Positions 1 through 6,320 of a stretch of DNA of 10,055 nucleotides are shown one piece after another. A program made the position numbers and the translations under genes. Numbering within the stretch: position 1 is the first letter of the stretch; each line of letters starts with the position of its first letter. The stretch spans positions 1 through 10,055 of the forward strand of contig DATMYQ010000093.1 in the NCBI GenBank assembly GCA_035560935.1, written 5' to 3'. This DNA comes from DATMYQ01 sp035560935. GTDB lineage: Bacteria > Bacillota > Negativicutes > Sporomusales > Sporomusaceae. The notes under the pieces are model-generated. The model searched no databases, was not told where the DNA came from, and was given only the letters and a program-made list of their open reading frames with translations.

Positions 1-1157
1 GCTGACGACTCACGAACCAGCGCCTTAAAAAATATATAGGTGCAAACCAGAACGACAGCCGCCGCTGCCAAAAACACGACACGAAAGCCATACCATTCCG
101 CTATCACGCCTAATACGGCGCCGCCCAGGGCATTTCCCACATCACCGGCTCCGGAAAAAATGCTGAGAGCCGACCCTTTGTTAATCGGCGACACCCGCTG
201 AATTAAATATCCCGCCAGCGTAGGATATATTGTGCCGAAACCGAAACCAATCAATATTCCCGCCACGCCAAAAGTCAGCGCTGTCGGTATCAGCGCCAGC
301 AGCAAAACGCTGGCCGCATTCAATAAGCTGGCGTAAATAGCGGTCCATTCCTGTTTGAAATGGGTGGTCATATACTGAACTCCCATCCGGGCGCTAATCA
401 CCGCCACACTAAAGGCGGCAAAAAATACGCCGCTGTTATCGGATCCTTGATGCAACGCCAGCAACGGGACAAAAACGAAGGCCGTCCCCAGAGAAAAGTT
501 GGACGCAAACAGGCATACCGACGGCACCAAAACCTTGGGTTGGGACAATATCACTCCGAAAGACACCCGTTTACCACTTTTGGCAACGGGTATGGGCCGG
601 GAAGCGGTATACATCAAAATTCCGCCAGCTCCCAGTGTCAGCAGCCCAACCAGAACCAGCGAAGCAAACCCCCATAATCCGTAAAACCAGGGAGAACAGC
701 TGGTTCCCAGCCCCAAACCAATCATGGTAAACAAGGAAAAAAAAGCCACCGCCGCAGTAACTTTGTCCATTGATTCCGCACCACTGGCAAAGGTGACCGC
801 TCCCGTACCGTAAAAGGCCATCGCCACCCCCTGCATCAGACGCACCAACAGCAACGGCCAAAAACCCGTCGCCCATAAAAAAGCGGCCATTGCCGCCAGC
901 GTCAGGCCCTGTCCCCAGAAAATCGTCAACCGGCTGCCCTGCTGGTCAACCATTTTGCCGGCATAAGGCCGAACCACCAGGGCCCCGAGGGATACCACCC
1001 CCATGGCCAGACCGATCTGCCCCTCCGACAATCCCTGCAATTTAAAGTAAACCGGCATCACCGGCGTCAGCAAATTCGTGCTGAACACTGTCAGCAACTG
1101 CACTAAAACGATGCAACGAAACTGTTCATTGCGCATTAAATCCAAAAAAACCGTCAT
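1..1157 (-). CDS. MFS transporter, probable drug/metabolite efflux (C-terminus cut by window edge)
   Basis: This frame is open from an ATG at 1157 to the window edge, giving 385 codons without a stop. The protein is highly hydrophobic and has the MFS_1 layout: an N-terminal half with about six membrane segments (roughly residues 13-185), a basic cytoplasmic loop (about 186-205), and a second six-segment half (about 207-379). The motif-A loop between TM2 and TM3 is clear at residues 63-77 (RPYAGKMVDQQGSR). The last predicted helix is already present, so probably only a few residues are lost. The start is supported by a GGGAG ribosome binding site at 1166-1170, eight bases before the ATG. MFS proteins of this size are proton-driven exporters or importers in the inner membrane. 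The substrate cannot be read from the sequence. It lies downstream of the kinase gene on the same strand but has its own promoter-like sequence. Confidence 0.93.
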   Translation of the reverse strand, partial: MTVFLDLMRNEQFRCIVLVQLLTVFSTNLLTPVMPVYFKLQGLSEGQIGLAMGVVSLGALVVRPYAGKMVDQQGSRLTIFWGQGLTLAAMAAFLWATGFWPLLLVRLMQGVAMAFYGTGAVTFASGAESMDKVTAAVAFFSLFTMIGLGLGTSCSPWFYGLWGFASLVLVGLLTLGAGGILMYTASRPIPVAKSGKRVSFGVILSQPKVLVPSVCLFASNFSLGTAFVFVPLLALHQGSDNSGVFFAAFSVAVISARMGVQYMTTHFKQEWTAIYASLLNAASVLLLALIPTALTFGVAGILIGFGFGTIYPTLAGYLIQRVSPINKGSALSIFSGAGDVGNALGGAVLGVIAEWYGFRVVFLAAAAVVLVCTYIFFKALVRESS

Positions 1158-1202
1158 CCTGATTACTCCCTATAAAGCACCGCTATCTATTTTTGTCCGT
1201 TT

Positions 1203-1211
1203 ATTATACCA
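1203..1211 (-). promoter_or_regulatory. Extended -10 promoter element of the MFS gene
   Basis: Read on the minus strand this is TGG followed by a perfect TATAAT (hexamer at 1203-1208), a textbook TGn extended -10 for the housekeeping sigma factor. No good -35 hexamer lies 16-18 bases upstream, which is normal for extended -10 promoters. A nearby TTGACG is only 12 bases away, too close to serve. The predicted leader is about 40 nt, ending in the GGGAG ribosome binding site. It implies that the transporter can be transcribed independently of the upstream kinase gene. Confidence 0.6.
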
Positions 1212-1247
1212 CATGAATTCCGTCAAAGCTGTTTACCCGGCAACTAA

Positions 1248-1262
1248 AAATAATCATTATCC
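1248..1262 (-). promoter_or_regulatory. Fur/PerR-family box-like palindrome upstream of the MFS promoter
   Basis: The minus strand reads GGATAATGATTATTT, matching the 7-1-7 Fur consensus TGATAATnATTATCA at 11 of 14 specified positions and the PerR form at 10 of 14. The core arms ATAAT/ATTAT are perfectly symmetric. It lies about 40 bases upstream of the -10 hexamer of the MFS gene and 42 bases beyond the kinase stop codon. The position is farther upstream than a classical repressing Fur site, and AT-rich palindromes arise by chance, so this is a candidate only. Confidence 0.3.
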
Positions 1263-1303
1263 CGCAAAACCAGTCCATATGAAACGTGTGCTGCTGTTTA
1301 ATA

Positions 1304-3985
1304 TCAATTGGTCCTGGCAATAAATTCATTATTCGTCCCGACATTTTCCGGCAACACCATCCGGAACACTACCCCACCTGCCGGGGCATTGTCACAGGAA
1401 ATTTTCCCCTGATAAAGTTGCGTCACGAGATTAAACACCACTGCCATGCCCAAGCCGGAGTATCCCTGGCTGCGCCGCGTGGTAAAAAATGGATTAAATA
1501 CCCGGCTGAGTGTCTCGTTGTCCATCCCCTTGCCGTTATCGCTGTATAAAATAATAATGTTATCTTCTTCCGCCTCTACCCTAACAGTGATCTCACCATT
1601 TTGACCCGGTTCATAAGCATGAACCAGCGAATTAGTAAGCAAATTGCTCATAATCTGCCGTAACGCCCGGGGATATCCCCACAGCTTTATCGTTTCCGGG
1701 CAAACAAGCGTGATACGATGTCCTGGCTCGTGGATTTTTTCCCATAACATCCCGATCGTTTCTTCCAACAGTTCCTGCACGTTAAACCAATGCCCTTCTT
1801 CGCCCCTTTGTTCAATAGAAATTTCTTTAAAATTATTGATCAATGCCGCGGCCCGGTCCATATTGGTCCGCAGCATGCGGATGGCCTCTCCCTGCTCCGC
1901 CATATATTCATCCAGTTCCGTCCGGCGCAGACTGCCTTGCTGTATCCGTTCCTCCATATTTTTGTTGGCTTCTTCCATATGAGATCCCAGGGTAATGCAG
2001 ACGCCTACCGGCGTATTCATTTCATGGGCCACTCCCGTCACCAGACGGGCCAGTGCCGCCACGTTCTCCGCCTGCAGCAGCGATTCTCTCGTTTCCTTCA
2101 ACTGGTCATTCAGTTGCAGCAATTCATCATTGGTAGCCTGCATTTCTTCATTCATAGCGATCAGTTCCTCGTTCATGGCTGTCAGTTCCTGAGTACGCTG
2201 TTCTACTTTTTCTTCCAGATCTTCGGTATATCCCTTGAGCTTCTGTTCCATTTCTTTTCGTTTGGTCACATCAATGCCGATACCGGTAAAATACAGTTCC
2301 TCGCCGATACGCAAACTGACCGCGGTAAAATACATGGGAATCACCGTTCCGTCTTTTTTCTGCAAATCCGCCTCGGTAGTGGCAAAGCCCTCTTCCAGGC
2401 CGCGCTGTACCTCCCGCAGTATTCGCTGCTGGGTTTCCTCATCCCCCCGGTACCAGTCCAGCAACGTCATTTGCGCCATTTCTTCCGCCGAGTAGCCGGT
2501 CATCTCCTGATGCTGGCGATTCCAGCGAATCAGGTTTCCCTGATCATCGTACAGGTACAGGATTCCGGGAATACTGTCAAAAATGGCATCCGTAAATATC
2601 TTTTCCCGCCGCAGCGCTTCCGCCGCCTGCCGTTGCGCCGTTTCATCCCGCCAAATAAATACCGTATGCTTTTCCCCTCCAATATCCACCTGAGCTGCAG
2701 ACAGCATACCGTAAAGAATCCGTCCGTCCTTGGTTTGCCAATGCGTTTCCTGCTCCCGTACTTCTTGATGATCGTGTAATAAATTCCAAATTCTTTCCCG
2801 TTCCTCGGACACACGCCACAGGCCAAAGTCACAGGAATTTTTGCCAATCACTTCACTCCGCCTATATCCCAGAACCCGGGTATACGCCTCGTTGATTTCC
2901 ACATACAGCCAATCGCTGGTTTTCACCAAACCGATCACTTCGCTGCAGGAATGAAACGCTTTATAAAACACTTCCCGCGAAACTGCCAGCTCCGTTTGCG
3001 TCACTTGCAATTCGCTGACTTTTTCCTGTAAAACCGTTGTCTGCTCACTCACCCGGCGCCGCAGCGAGCGGTTCCATACCAGCACGACCAGCATAGCGGT
3101 CATGGCAATTGCCACTACCAGCAGTGCCGGTATCACGTATTCTTTTCTCTGCCAGACCGGTTCCATATCCAGATGGACCCATTTATGATAAATTTCTTTC
3201 TTTTCCGCTTCGGAAATCTGAGCCAGACCCTTCTCCAATATGCTCACCAGTTCCGGATAATCGCTGCGTACGCCCAATCCGCATCGATAAGCCCAGCCGG
3301 TTTCTCCCGCTACCCGCAAATTGGCGAGGCCTTCGCGTGAAATATGATATGACGCTACAGACAGGTCTGTCACCACTGCATCCGCTTCTCCCAGCGACAG
3401 CATGCGCAACGCCTCCCGGTCGCTGTCCACACCAGTCACCTCCAGTTGTGGCAACGATTCTTTCATTTGGAAATACGGATAATAATCCTTGACCGTAACA
3501 ATTCTCCAACCTCGCATATTTGCCAGTTTGTCCGGAGCGGGTTTATCCGCACGGACAATCGTAACAATCGGCAATGTCACATAAGGGCTGGTCACTGCCA
3601 GGTACCGCCGTCGTTCCGGCAGATCGGAAACCGAGGTGATCAAATCCGCCCGCCGCTCCCGAACCACATCAATACTTTCGGCAAAGGATGCGGTTCGCAC
3701 AATTTTAAAACGGATGTTTAATTTTTGCTCCAACAGGCGCAGATAGTCGGCAACCATTCCCTGATAATTATCCCATTCGTCAAAATAATCCAGCGGCGGC
3801 CATTCCGGACACGGCGCCACAACCAGCGTGCTGTCCCGCTCCGCCAGCCAATCGCGTTCCTTTGCCGTTAGTAAGTCCGCAGCCAGCCCCGTAACCGGCA
3901 GCAGTGCGATACTCCACAATAACCACACAATGATTTTTTTCCGTCCACTCGCCAGCCATCGACTGCGTCGTTTTTTGGTGATCAT
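1304..3985 (-). CDS. Sensor histidine kinase with periplasmic solute-binding domain, two PAS domains and HATPase
   Basis: An 893-aa membrane sensor kinase. Residues 1-35 form a basic-hydrophobic signal sequence or anchor ending GLAA. Residues ~53-272 resemble an SBP_bac_3 domain. A membrane segment covers ~283-304. PAS1 is ~338-448, PAS2 ~466-575, followed by a heptad-rich coiled coil (~576-640). The H-box GVAHEMNTP has the likely phosphorylated His654. The ATPase domain has an N-box (N781, N785), a DNGKG G1 box at 816-820, an F-box near 830 and a GLG G2 box at 844-846. It should autophosphorylate in response to a periplasmic ligand and pass the phosphate to a response regulator, none of which is encoded here. 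In the binding domain, S118, S120, R125 and D207 align with the amino-acid-binding residues of HisJ-type proteins. The frame extends upstream to 4063, but ATG 3985 is preferred because it has a ribosome binding site and leads straight into the signal sequence. The gene lies downstream of the diguanylate cyclase gene. Confidence 0.93.
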   Translation of the reverse strand: MITKKRRSRWLASGRKKIIVWLLWSIALLPVTGLAADLLTAKERDWLAERDSTLVVAPCPEWPPLDYFDEWDNYQGMVADYLRLLEQKLNIRFKIVRTASFAESIDVVRERRADLITSVSDLPERRRYLAVTSPYVTLPIVTIVRADKPAPDKLANMRGWRIVTVKDYYPYFQMKESLPQLEVTGVDSDREALRMLSLGEADAVVTDLSVASYHISREGLANLRVAGETGWAYRCGLGVRSDYPELVSILEKGLAQISEAEKKEIYHKWVHLDMEPVWQRKEYVIPALLVVAIAMTAMLVVLVWNRSLRRRVSEQTTVLQEKVSELQVTQTELAVSREVFYKAFHSCSEVIGLVKTSDWLYVEINEAYTRVLGYRRSEVIGKNSCDFGLWRVSEERERIWNLLHDHQEVREQETHWQTKDGRILYGMLSAAQVDIGGEKHTVFIWRDETAQRQAAEALRREKIFTDAIFDSIPGILYLYDDQGNLIRWNRQHQEMTGYSAEEMAQMTLLDWYRGDEETQQRILREVQRGLEEGFATTEADLQKKDGTVIPMYFTAVSLRIGEELYFTGIGIDVTKRKEMEQKLKGYTEDLEEKVEQRTQELTAMNEELIAMNEEMQATNDELLQLNDQLKETRESLLQAENVAALARLVTGVAHEMNTPVGVCITLGSHMEEANKNMEERIQQGSLRRTELDEYMAEQGEAIRMLRTNMDRAAALINNFKEISIEQRGEEGHWFNVQELLEETIGMLWEKIHEPGHRITLVCPETIKLWGYPRALRQIMSNLLTNSLVHAYEPGQNGEITVRVEAEEDNIIILYSDNGKGMDNETLSRVFNPFFTTRRSQGYSGLGMAVVFNLVTQLYQGKISCDNAPAGGVVFRMVLPENVGTNNEFIARTN

Positions 3986-3992
3986 TGTCCAG

Positions 3993-4000
3993 CCCCCCCT
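3993..4000 (-). promoter_or_regulatory. Ribosome binding site that fixes the kinase 1 start
   Basis: The minus strand carries AGGGGGGG seven bases before ATG 3985. The upstream in-frame ATG codons (4063 and 4054) have no purine-rich tract at the right distance and lie inside the inverted-repeat element, so they would add an unnatural N-terminal extension. Confidence 0.6.
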
Positions 4001-4029
4001 GTACCAGTGATCTGACAGCGGTTCTGTTC

Positions 4030-4113
4030 TAAGGAAACACTGATTAATGCACATCACACGCAAAAAAAATCTTCTGTTTTGGCGATGCGTTCATTTAATC
4101 AGTGGTTCCCTAA
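4030..4113. mobile_element. MITE-like inverted-repeat element between the cyclase and kinase genes
   Basis: The 17-base segment at 4031-4047 (AAGGAAACACTGATTAA) is matched in inverted orientation by 4095-4111 (AGGGAACCACTGATTAA), with 15 of 17 identical. Weaker inverted similarity continues inward (TG..CACATC against TGAACGCATC). The element (about 4033-4110, 78 bp) is flanked by TAA at 4030-4032 and 4111-4113, which could be a 3-bp target duplication. Ends of the form GGG..C.CTGATTAA with TNA duplications resemble the IS5 group of insertion sequences, from memory. It contains no coding capacity, so it would be a non-autonomous element. The TAG stop of the cyclase gene spans its right edge. 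Removing the element and one TAA would regenerate TAG, so the insertion leaves that protein unchanged. An alternative is a long-stem RNA structure with a regulatory role. Confidence 0.5.
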
Positions 4114-6131
4114 GCGTTTTTTTCCATATCGTTTGCGCTTCCGGCTGCTTTCTCCCAGCAGACCACCCGGTTTCGCCCCTGATCCTTGGCATCGTAAAGG
4201 GCTTCGTCACTTCGTTGCAGCATCGCTTCCCAGGTGTCGCCGTCCTTCCTTTCGGTCAGTCCCATGCTAATCGTCACCTGCTCCACTTCGGGAAATTTGT
4301 GTCGTTCTATCAGACAACGCAATTTTTCTGCCAGTTTCGCCGCCTGTTCCTGCGCAGTGTGTGGCAAAATCAGCACAAATTCCTCGCCGCCCCAGCGCGC
4401 CAGTGAATCGGATATCCGAATATGTCTCTGTATCATTTGCACCAGTTCTTTGAGAACGGCATCGCCCGCCGGATGACCAAAGCGGTCATTAATCGCTTTA
4501 AAATGGTCCACATCCAACATCAAAAAAGCCAGTGGCTGCTTGTACCGCACGCTTTCGGCCACCGCCACCGCTGCCAGCTCTTCAAACCGCCGCCGGTTCC
4601 AGGCGCCGGTAAGCCGGTCTGTGGAAGCCAGACGTTCCAGTTCTTCATTGGCGATACGCAGACGACGGTTCGTCGACACATTATCCAGCGCCACCGAAGC
4701 CAGCACGGAATACTGCGCCAGCAGTTTCTGCTCATTAGGGGTGAGCGAAACCACTTCTTCCGTCCACGACACAACAAAAATACCCAAAACCCGTTCCTGG
4801 CGCTTCAACGGGTATACGATCATCGTGGTGATCGCCGCCAGCGATTCATGCTGAATTCGTTGCGGATAGCGGCGATAGTCGTCAATGTACACCGGCCCGC
4901 CCGTTGCCTGAACTTGCGACCATATTCCCTCTTTCTGGGCAACCAGCTCCCGGGGAATCTGCGTTCCGGTAAATTGTTGATACAGACCCAGGCCATAGCA
5001 TACAGTCAAAAACTCCCCGTTGTCATCAAGCAGTTCCACGCTTCCGTCCGGCGCGCCCACCAGTTGGCAGGCATCTCTGACAATGATGCCAAACAGTTCT
5101 TCTTCCGAAGCGTAATTGCGGACCAAATGCCGGGTCGTGACATGCAGCGCGGAAAGTTGTCTGGCGTTTTTCACCACTTTGTCTTGCAACCGTTCCTGGG
5201 CTCTCGCACGCCAAAACAATAATCCGCAAAAAGCACTGATCATTAAAGAAAACAGCAAGAAAACGCCCCAATAAAGGACTTTATGATATTGATATGCTAT
5301 CCAAAAATCCCGTTCGGAAATTCCAACACTGACCACCAGTGAATATTCCGGCACCGTCCGGAAATACTGCGTTCGCTCGATCCCATCGACCAAACTGATT
5401 GATTTTACACTCCCGGACGGCTGCCTTTGCGCCACGCTGATTAACGGGCTGGCGCTGATGTCCTGTCCATTGCTGAACAGGCGTTGATCCTGCCGTGCCC
5501 GGATGATACCGTCCTCGCCGGTCAACACCATCAGTTTGTCTTCGCCCAGTTCCATTTTCCAATAAATATCAGTAATAATATCCGGCCGGATCACCGCGTA
5601 CACAATACCGCCAAAACGTCCATCCGGCCCAAATATGCGCCGGCTTAACACCAGATACCGGCTTTCCGGTAAGGGCCGGCTAACGTACATTCTGTCCTCG
5701 TCGTCCGTCTGGTGCACGGTGAAGTTTTCCCCTTCCAGCACCCGAACCGGAAAAACATGGCCGTGGGTCGGCGTAACCGCTCCCGCGGCATCCATAATTC
5801 CCGCCTGTACAAACAACGCTTCCTGATAAAAATATTGTGATAACAGTTTTTCCAGCAAATCATTTTGTGATGGGATCGAGTAAATCTCCCGTTTGGTCAT
5901 TAATACCCGGTCAACATTTTTGAACACCCGATGAACGTGCTCCTGAAGCGCCTTGCTGATGTTGCTGCCTTCCCGGGTGATCCGCAGCATTTCCTCCGCC
6001 TGTTCATAATTGATTTGATGCAAAGTGGAAAATAACCCCACCCCAATGAGCAGGACTCCAAAGAGAATCACTAAGTATCCCAAATCCCCCCGGGATTTCC
6101 GCAAAAATTCCCTATCTGCGTTCCTGTCCAT
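4110..6131 (-). CDS. Membrane diguanylate cyclase: Cache-like sensor, GAF and GGDEF domains
   Basis: A 673-aa protein that should make c-di-GMP from two GTP. A first membrane helix is at ~18-38 and an extracytoplasmic dCache/PDC-like domain at ~40-278 (with RIFGPDGRFGGIVYAVI at 165-181). A second helix follows at ~284-307, a GAF-like domain at ~325-485 and a GGDEF domain at ~498-660. Active-site features are intact: D540 in LMLDVDHF, N548 and D557 for guanine contact, and GGEEF at 581-585. RISD at 572-575, exactly five residues before GGEEF, is a canonical inhibitory I-site, implying product feedback. There is no EAL or HD-GYP domain, so it is a pure synthase. ATG 6131 is preceded by AAGGGAG at 6142-6148, ten bases upstream. 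Kinase 1 follows on the same strand after 124 nt, of which about 80 are the inserted element. The gene is transcribed divergently from kinase 2. Confidence 0.94.
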   Translation of the reverse strand: MDRNADREFLRKSRGDLGYLVILFGVLLIGVGLFSTLHQINYEQAEEMLRITREGSNISKALQEHVHRVFKNVDRVLMTKREIYSIPSQNDLLEKLLSQYFYQEALFVQAGIMDAAGAVTPTHGHVFPVRVLEGENFTVHQTDDEDRMYVSRPLPESRYLVLSRRIFGPDGRFGGIVYAVIRPDIITDIYWKMELGEDKLMVLTGEDGIIRARQDQRLFSNGQDISASPLISVAQRQPSGSVKSISLVDGIERTQYFRTVPEYSLVVSVGISERDFWIAYQYHKVLYWGVFLLFSLMISAFCGLLFWRARAQERLQDKVVKNARQLSALHVTTRHLVRNYASEEELFGIIVRDACQLVGAPDGSVELLDDNGEFLTVCYGLGLYQQFTGTQIPRELVAQKEGIWSQVQATGGPVYIDDYRRYPQRIQHESLAAITTMIVYPLKRQERVLGIFVVSWTEEVVSLTPNEQKLLAQYSVLASVALDNVSTNRRLRIANEELERLASTDRLTGAWNRRRFEELAAVAVAESVRYKQPLAFLMLDVDHFKAINDRFGHPAGDAVLKELVQMIQRHIRISDSLARWGGEEFVLILPHTAQEQAAKLAEKLRCLIERHKFPEVEQVTISMGLTERKDGDTWEAMLQRSDEALYDAKDQGRNRVVCWEKAAGSANDMEKNA

Positions 6132-6291
6132 TGTTTCGGCTCTCCCTTCTTGCTGAAAACCGTTCTTTACTGTAGTACTTTCTGCTTCAAACCGGCTTTT
6201 CCTTCAGCCGCCATTTTGGAAAGAAAAATGCCCTTATCCGGGTTTACAGAAGGTTTTTGCCCCTGGCCGGCGAAATTATATTTGTTAATAT

Positions 6292-6307
6292 ATTCCGTGA
6301 ACGGAAT
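6292..6307. promoter_or_regulatory. Perfect 7-2-7 inverted repeat, candidate operator for kinase 2
   Basis: ATTCCGTGAACGGAAT has two perfect 7-base arms around GA. It lies immediately next to the Shine-Dalgarno GGAGGG (6308-6313) and just downstream of an AT-rich -10-like TAATAT. In that position a bound dimeric regulator would block transcription initiation or elongation. As RNA, the hairpin would lie against the ribosome binding site. The short loop of two bases favours a DNA operator over an RNA hairpin. Confidence 0.4.
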
Positions 6308-6313
6308 GGAGGG
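6308..6313 (+). promoter_or_regulatory. Strong Shine-Dalgarno that fixes the kinase 2 start
   Basis: GGAGGG ends seven bases before ATG 6321. The frame stays open upstream to an ATG at 6150, but the extra 57 residues (cysteine-rich, no membrane logic) have no ribosome binding site and cover the intergenic regulatory DNA. Start 6321 puts the first membrane helix right at the N-terminus, as expected for a Cache sensor. Confidence 0.8.
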
Positions 6314-6320
6314 TGATCGG

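Larger units (their letters stand above)
6132..6320. promoter_or_regulatory. Divergent intergenic region between cyclase and kinase 2
   Basis: These 189 bp must hold the promoters for the leftward cyclase/kinase 1 operon and the rightward kinase 2 gene. An AT-rich stretch at 6276-6293 includes TAATAT (6286-6291), a possible rightward -10, but no convincing -35 precedes it. I could not identify a leftward promoter with confidence. A small hairpin (CGGCT/AGCCG, 6193-6210, 8-nt loop) has no T-run and is not a terminator. No riboswitch-like conserved core was recognised. Confidence 0.45.

Noticed and set aside
1790..2779. A 329-codon plus-strand reading frame lying antisense inside the kinase 1 gene.
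   Set aside because: It is fully overlapped by a clearly conserved multi-domain gene on the other strand. Its translation is a low-complexity His/Phe/Gln/Leu mix typical of the reverse complement, and I saw no ribosome binding site or domain.
3986..4063. An N-terminal extension of kinase 1 to an ATG at 4063.
   Set aside because: The added residues start inside the inverted-repeat element and have no Shine-Dalgarno. The ATG at 3985 has AGGGGGGG in place and leads directly to the signal sequence.
4062..4069. An A8 run (T8 on the minus strand) as an intrinsic terminator after the cyclase gene.
   Set aside because: No GC-rich hairpin directly precedes the T-run on the minus strand. The run sits in the loop of the long inverted repeat, so it does not fit a standard terminator.
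6150..6320. An N-terminal extension of kinase 2 to an ATG at 6150.
   Set aside because: There is no ribosome binding site, and it would swallow the divergent promoter region. GGAGGG seven bases before ATG 6321 is decisive.
6240..6320. A c-di-GMP riboswitch or sigma-54 promoter upstream of kinase 2, considered because of the neighbouring cyclase.
   Set aside because: The leader is too short and lacks the conserved GEMM core. TGGC at 6264-6267 is not followed by a correctly spaced TTGC.
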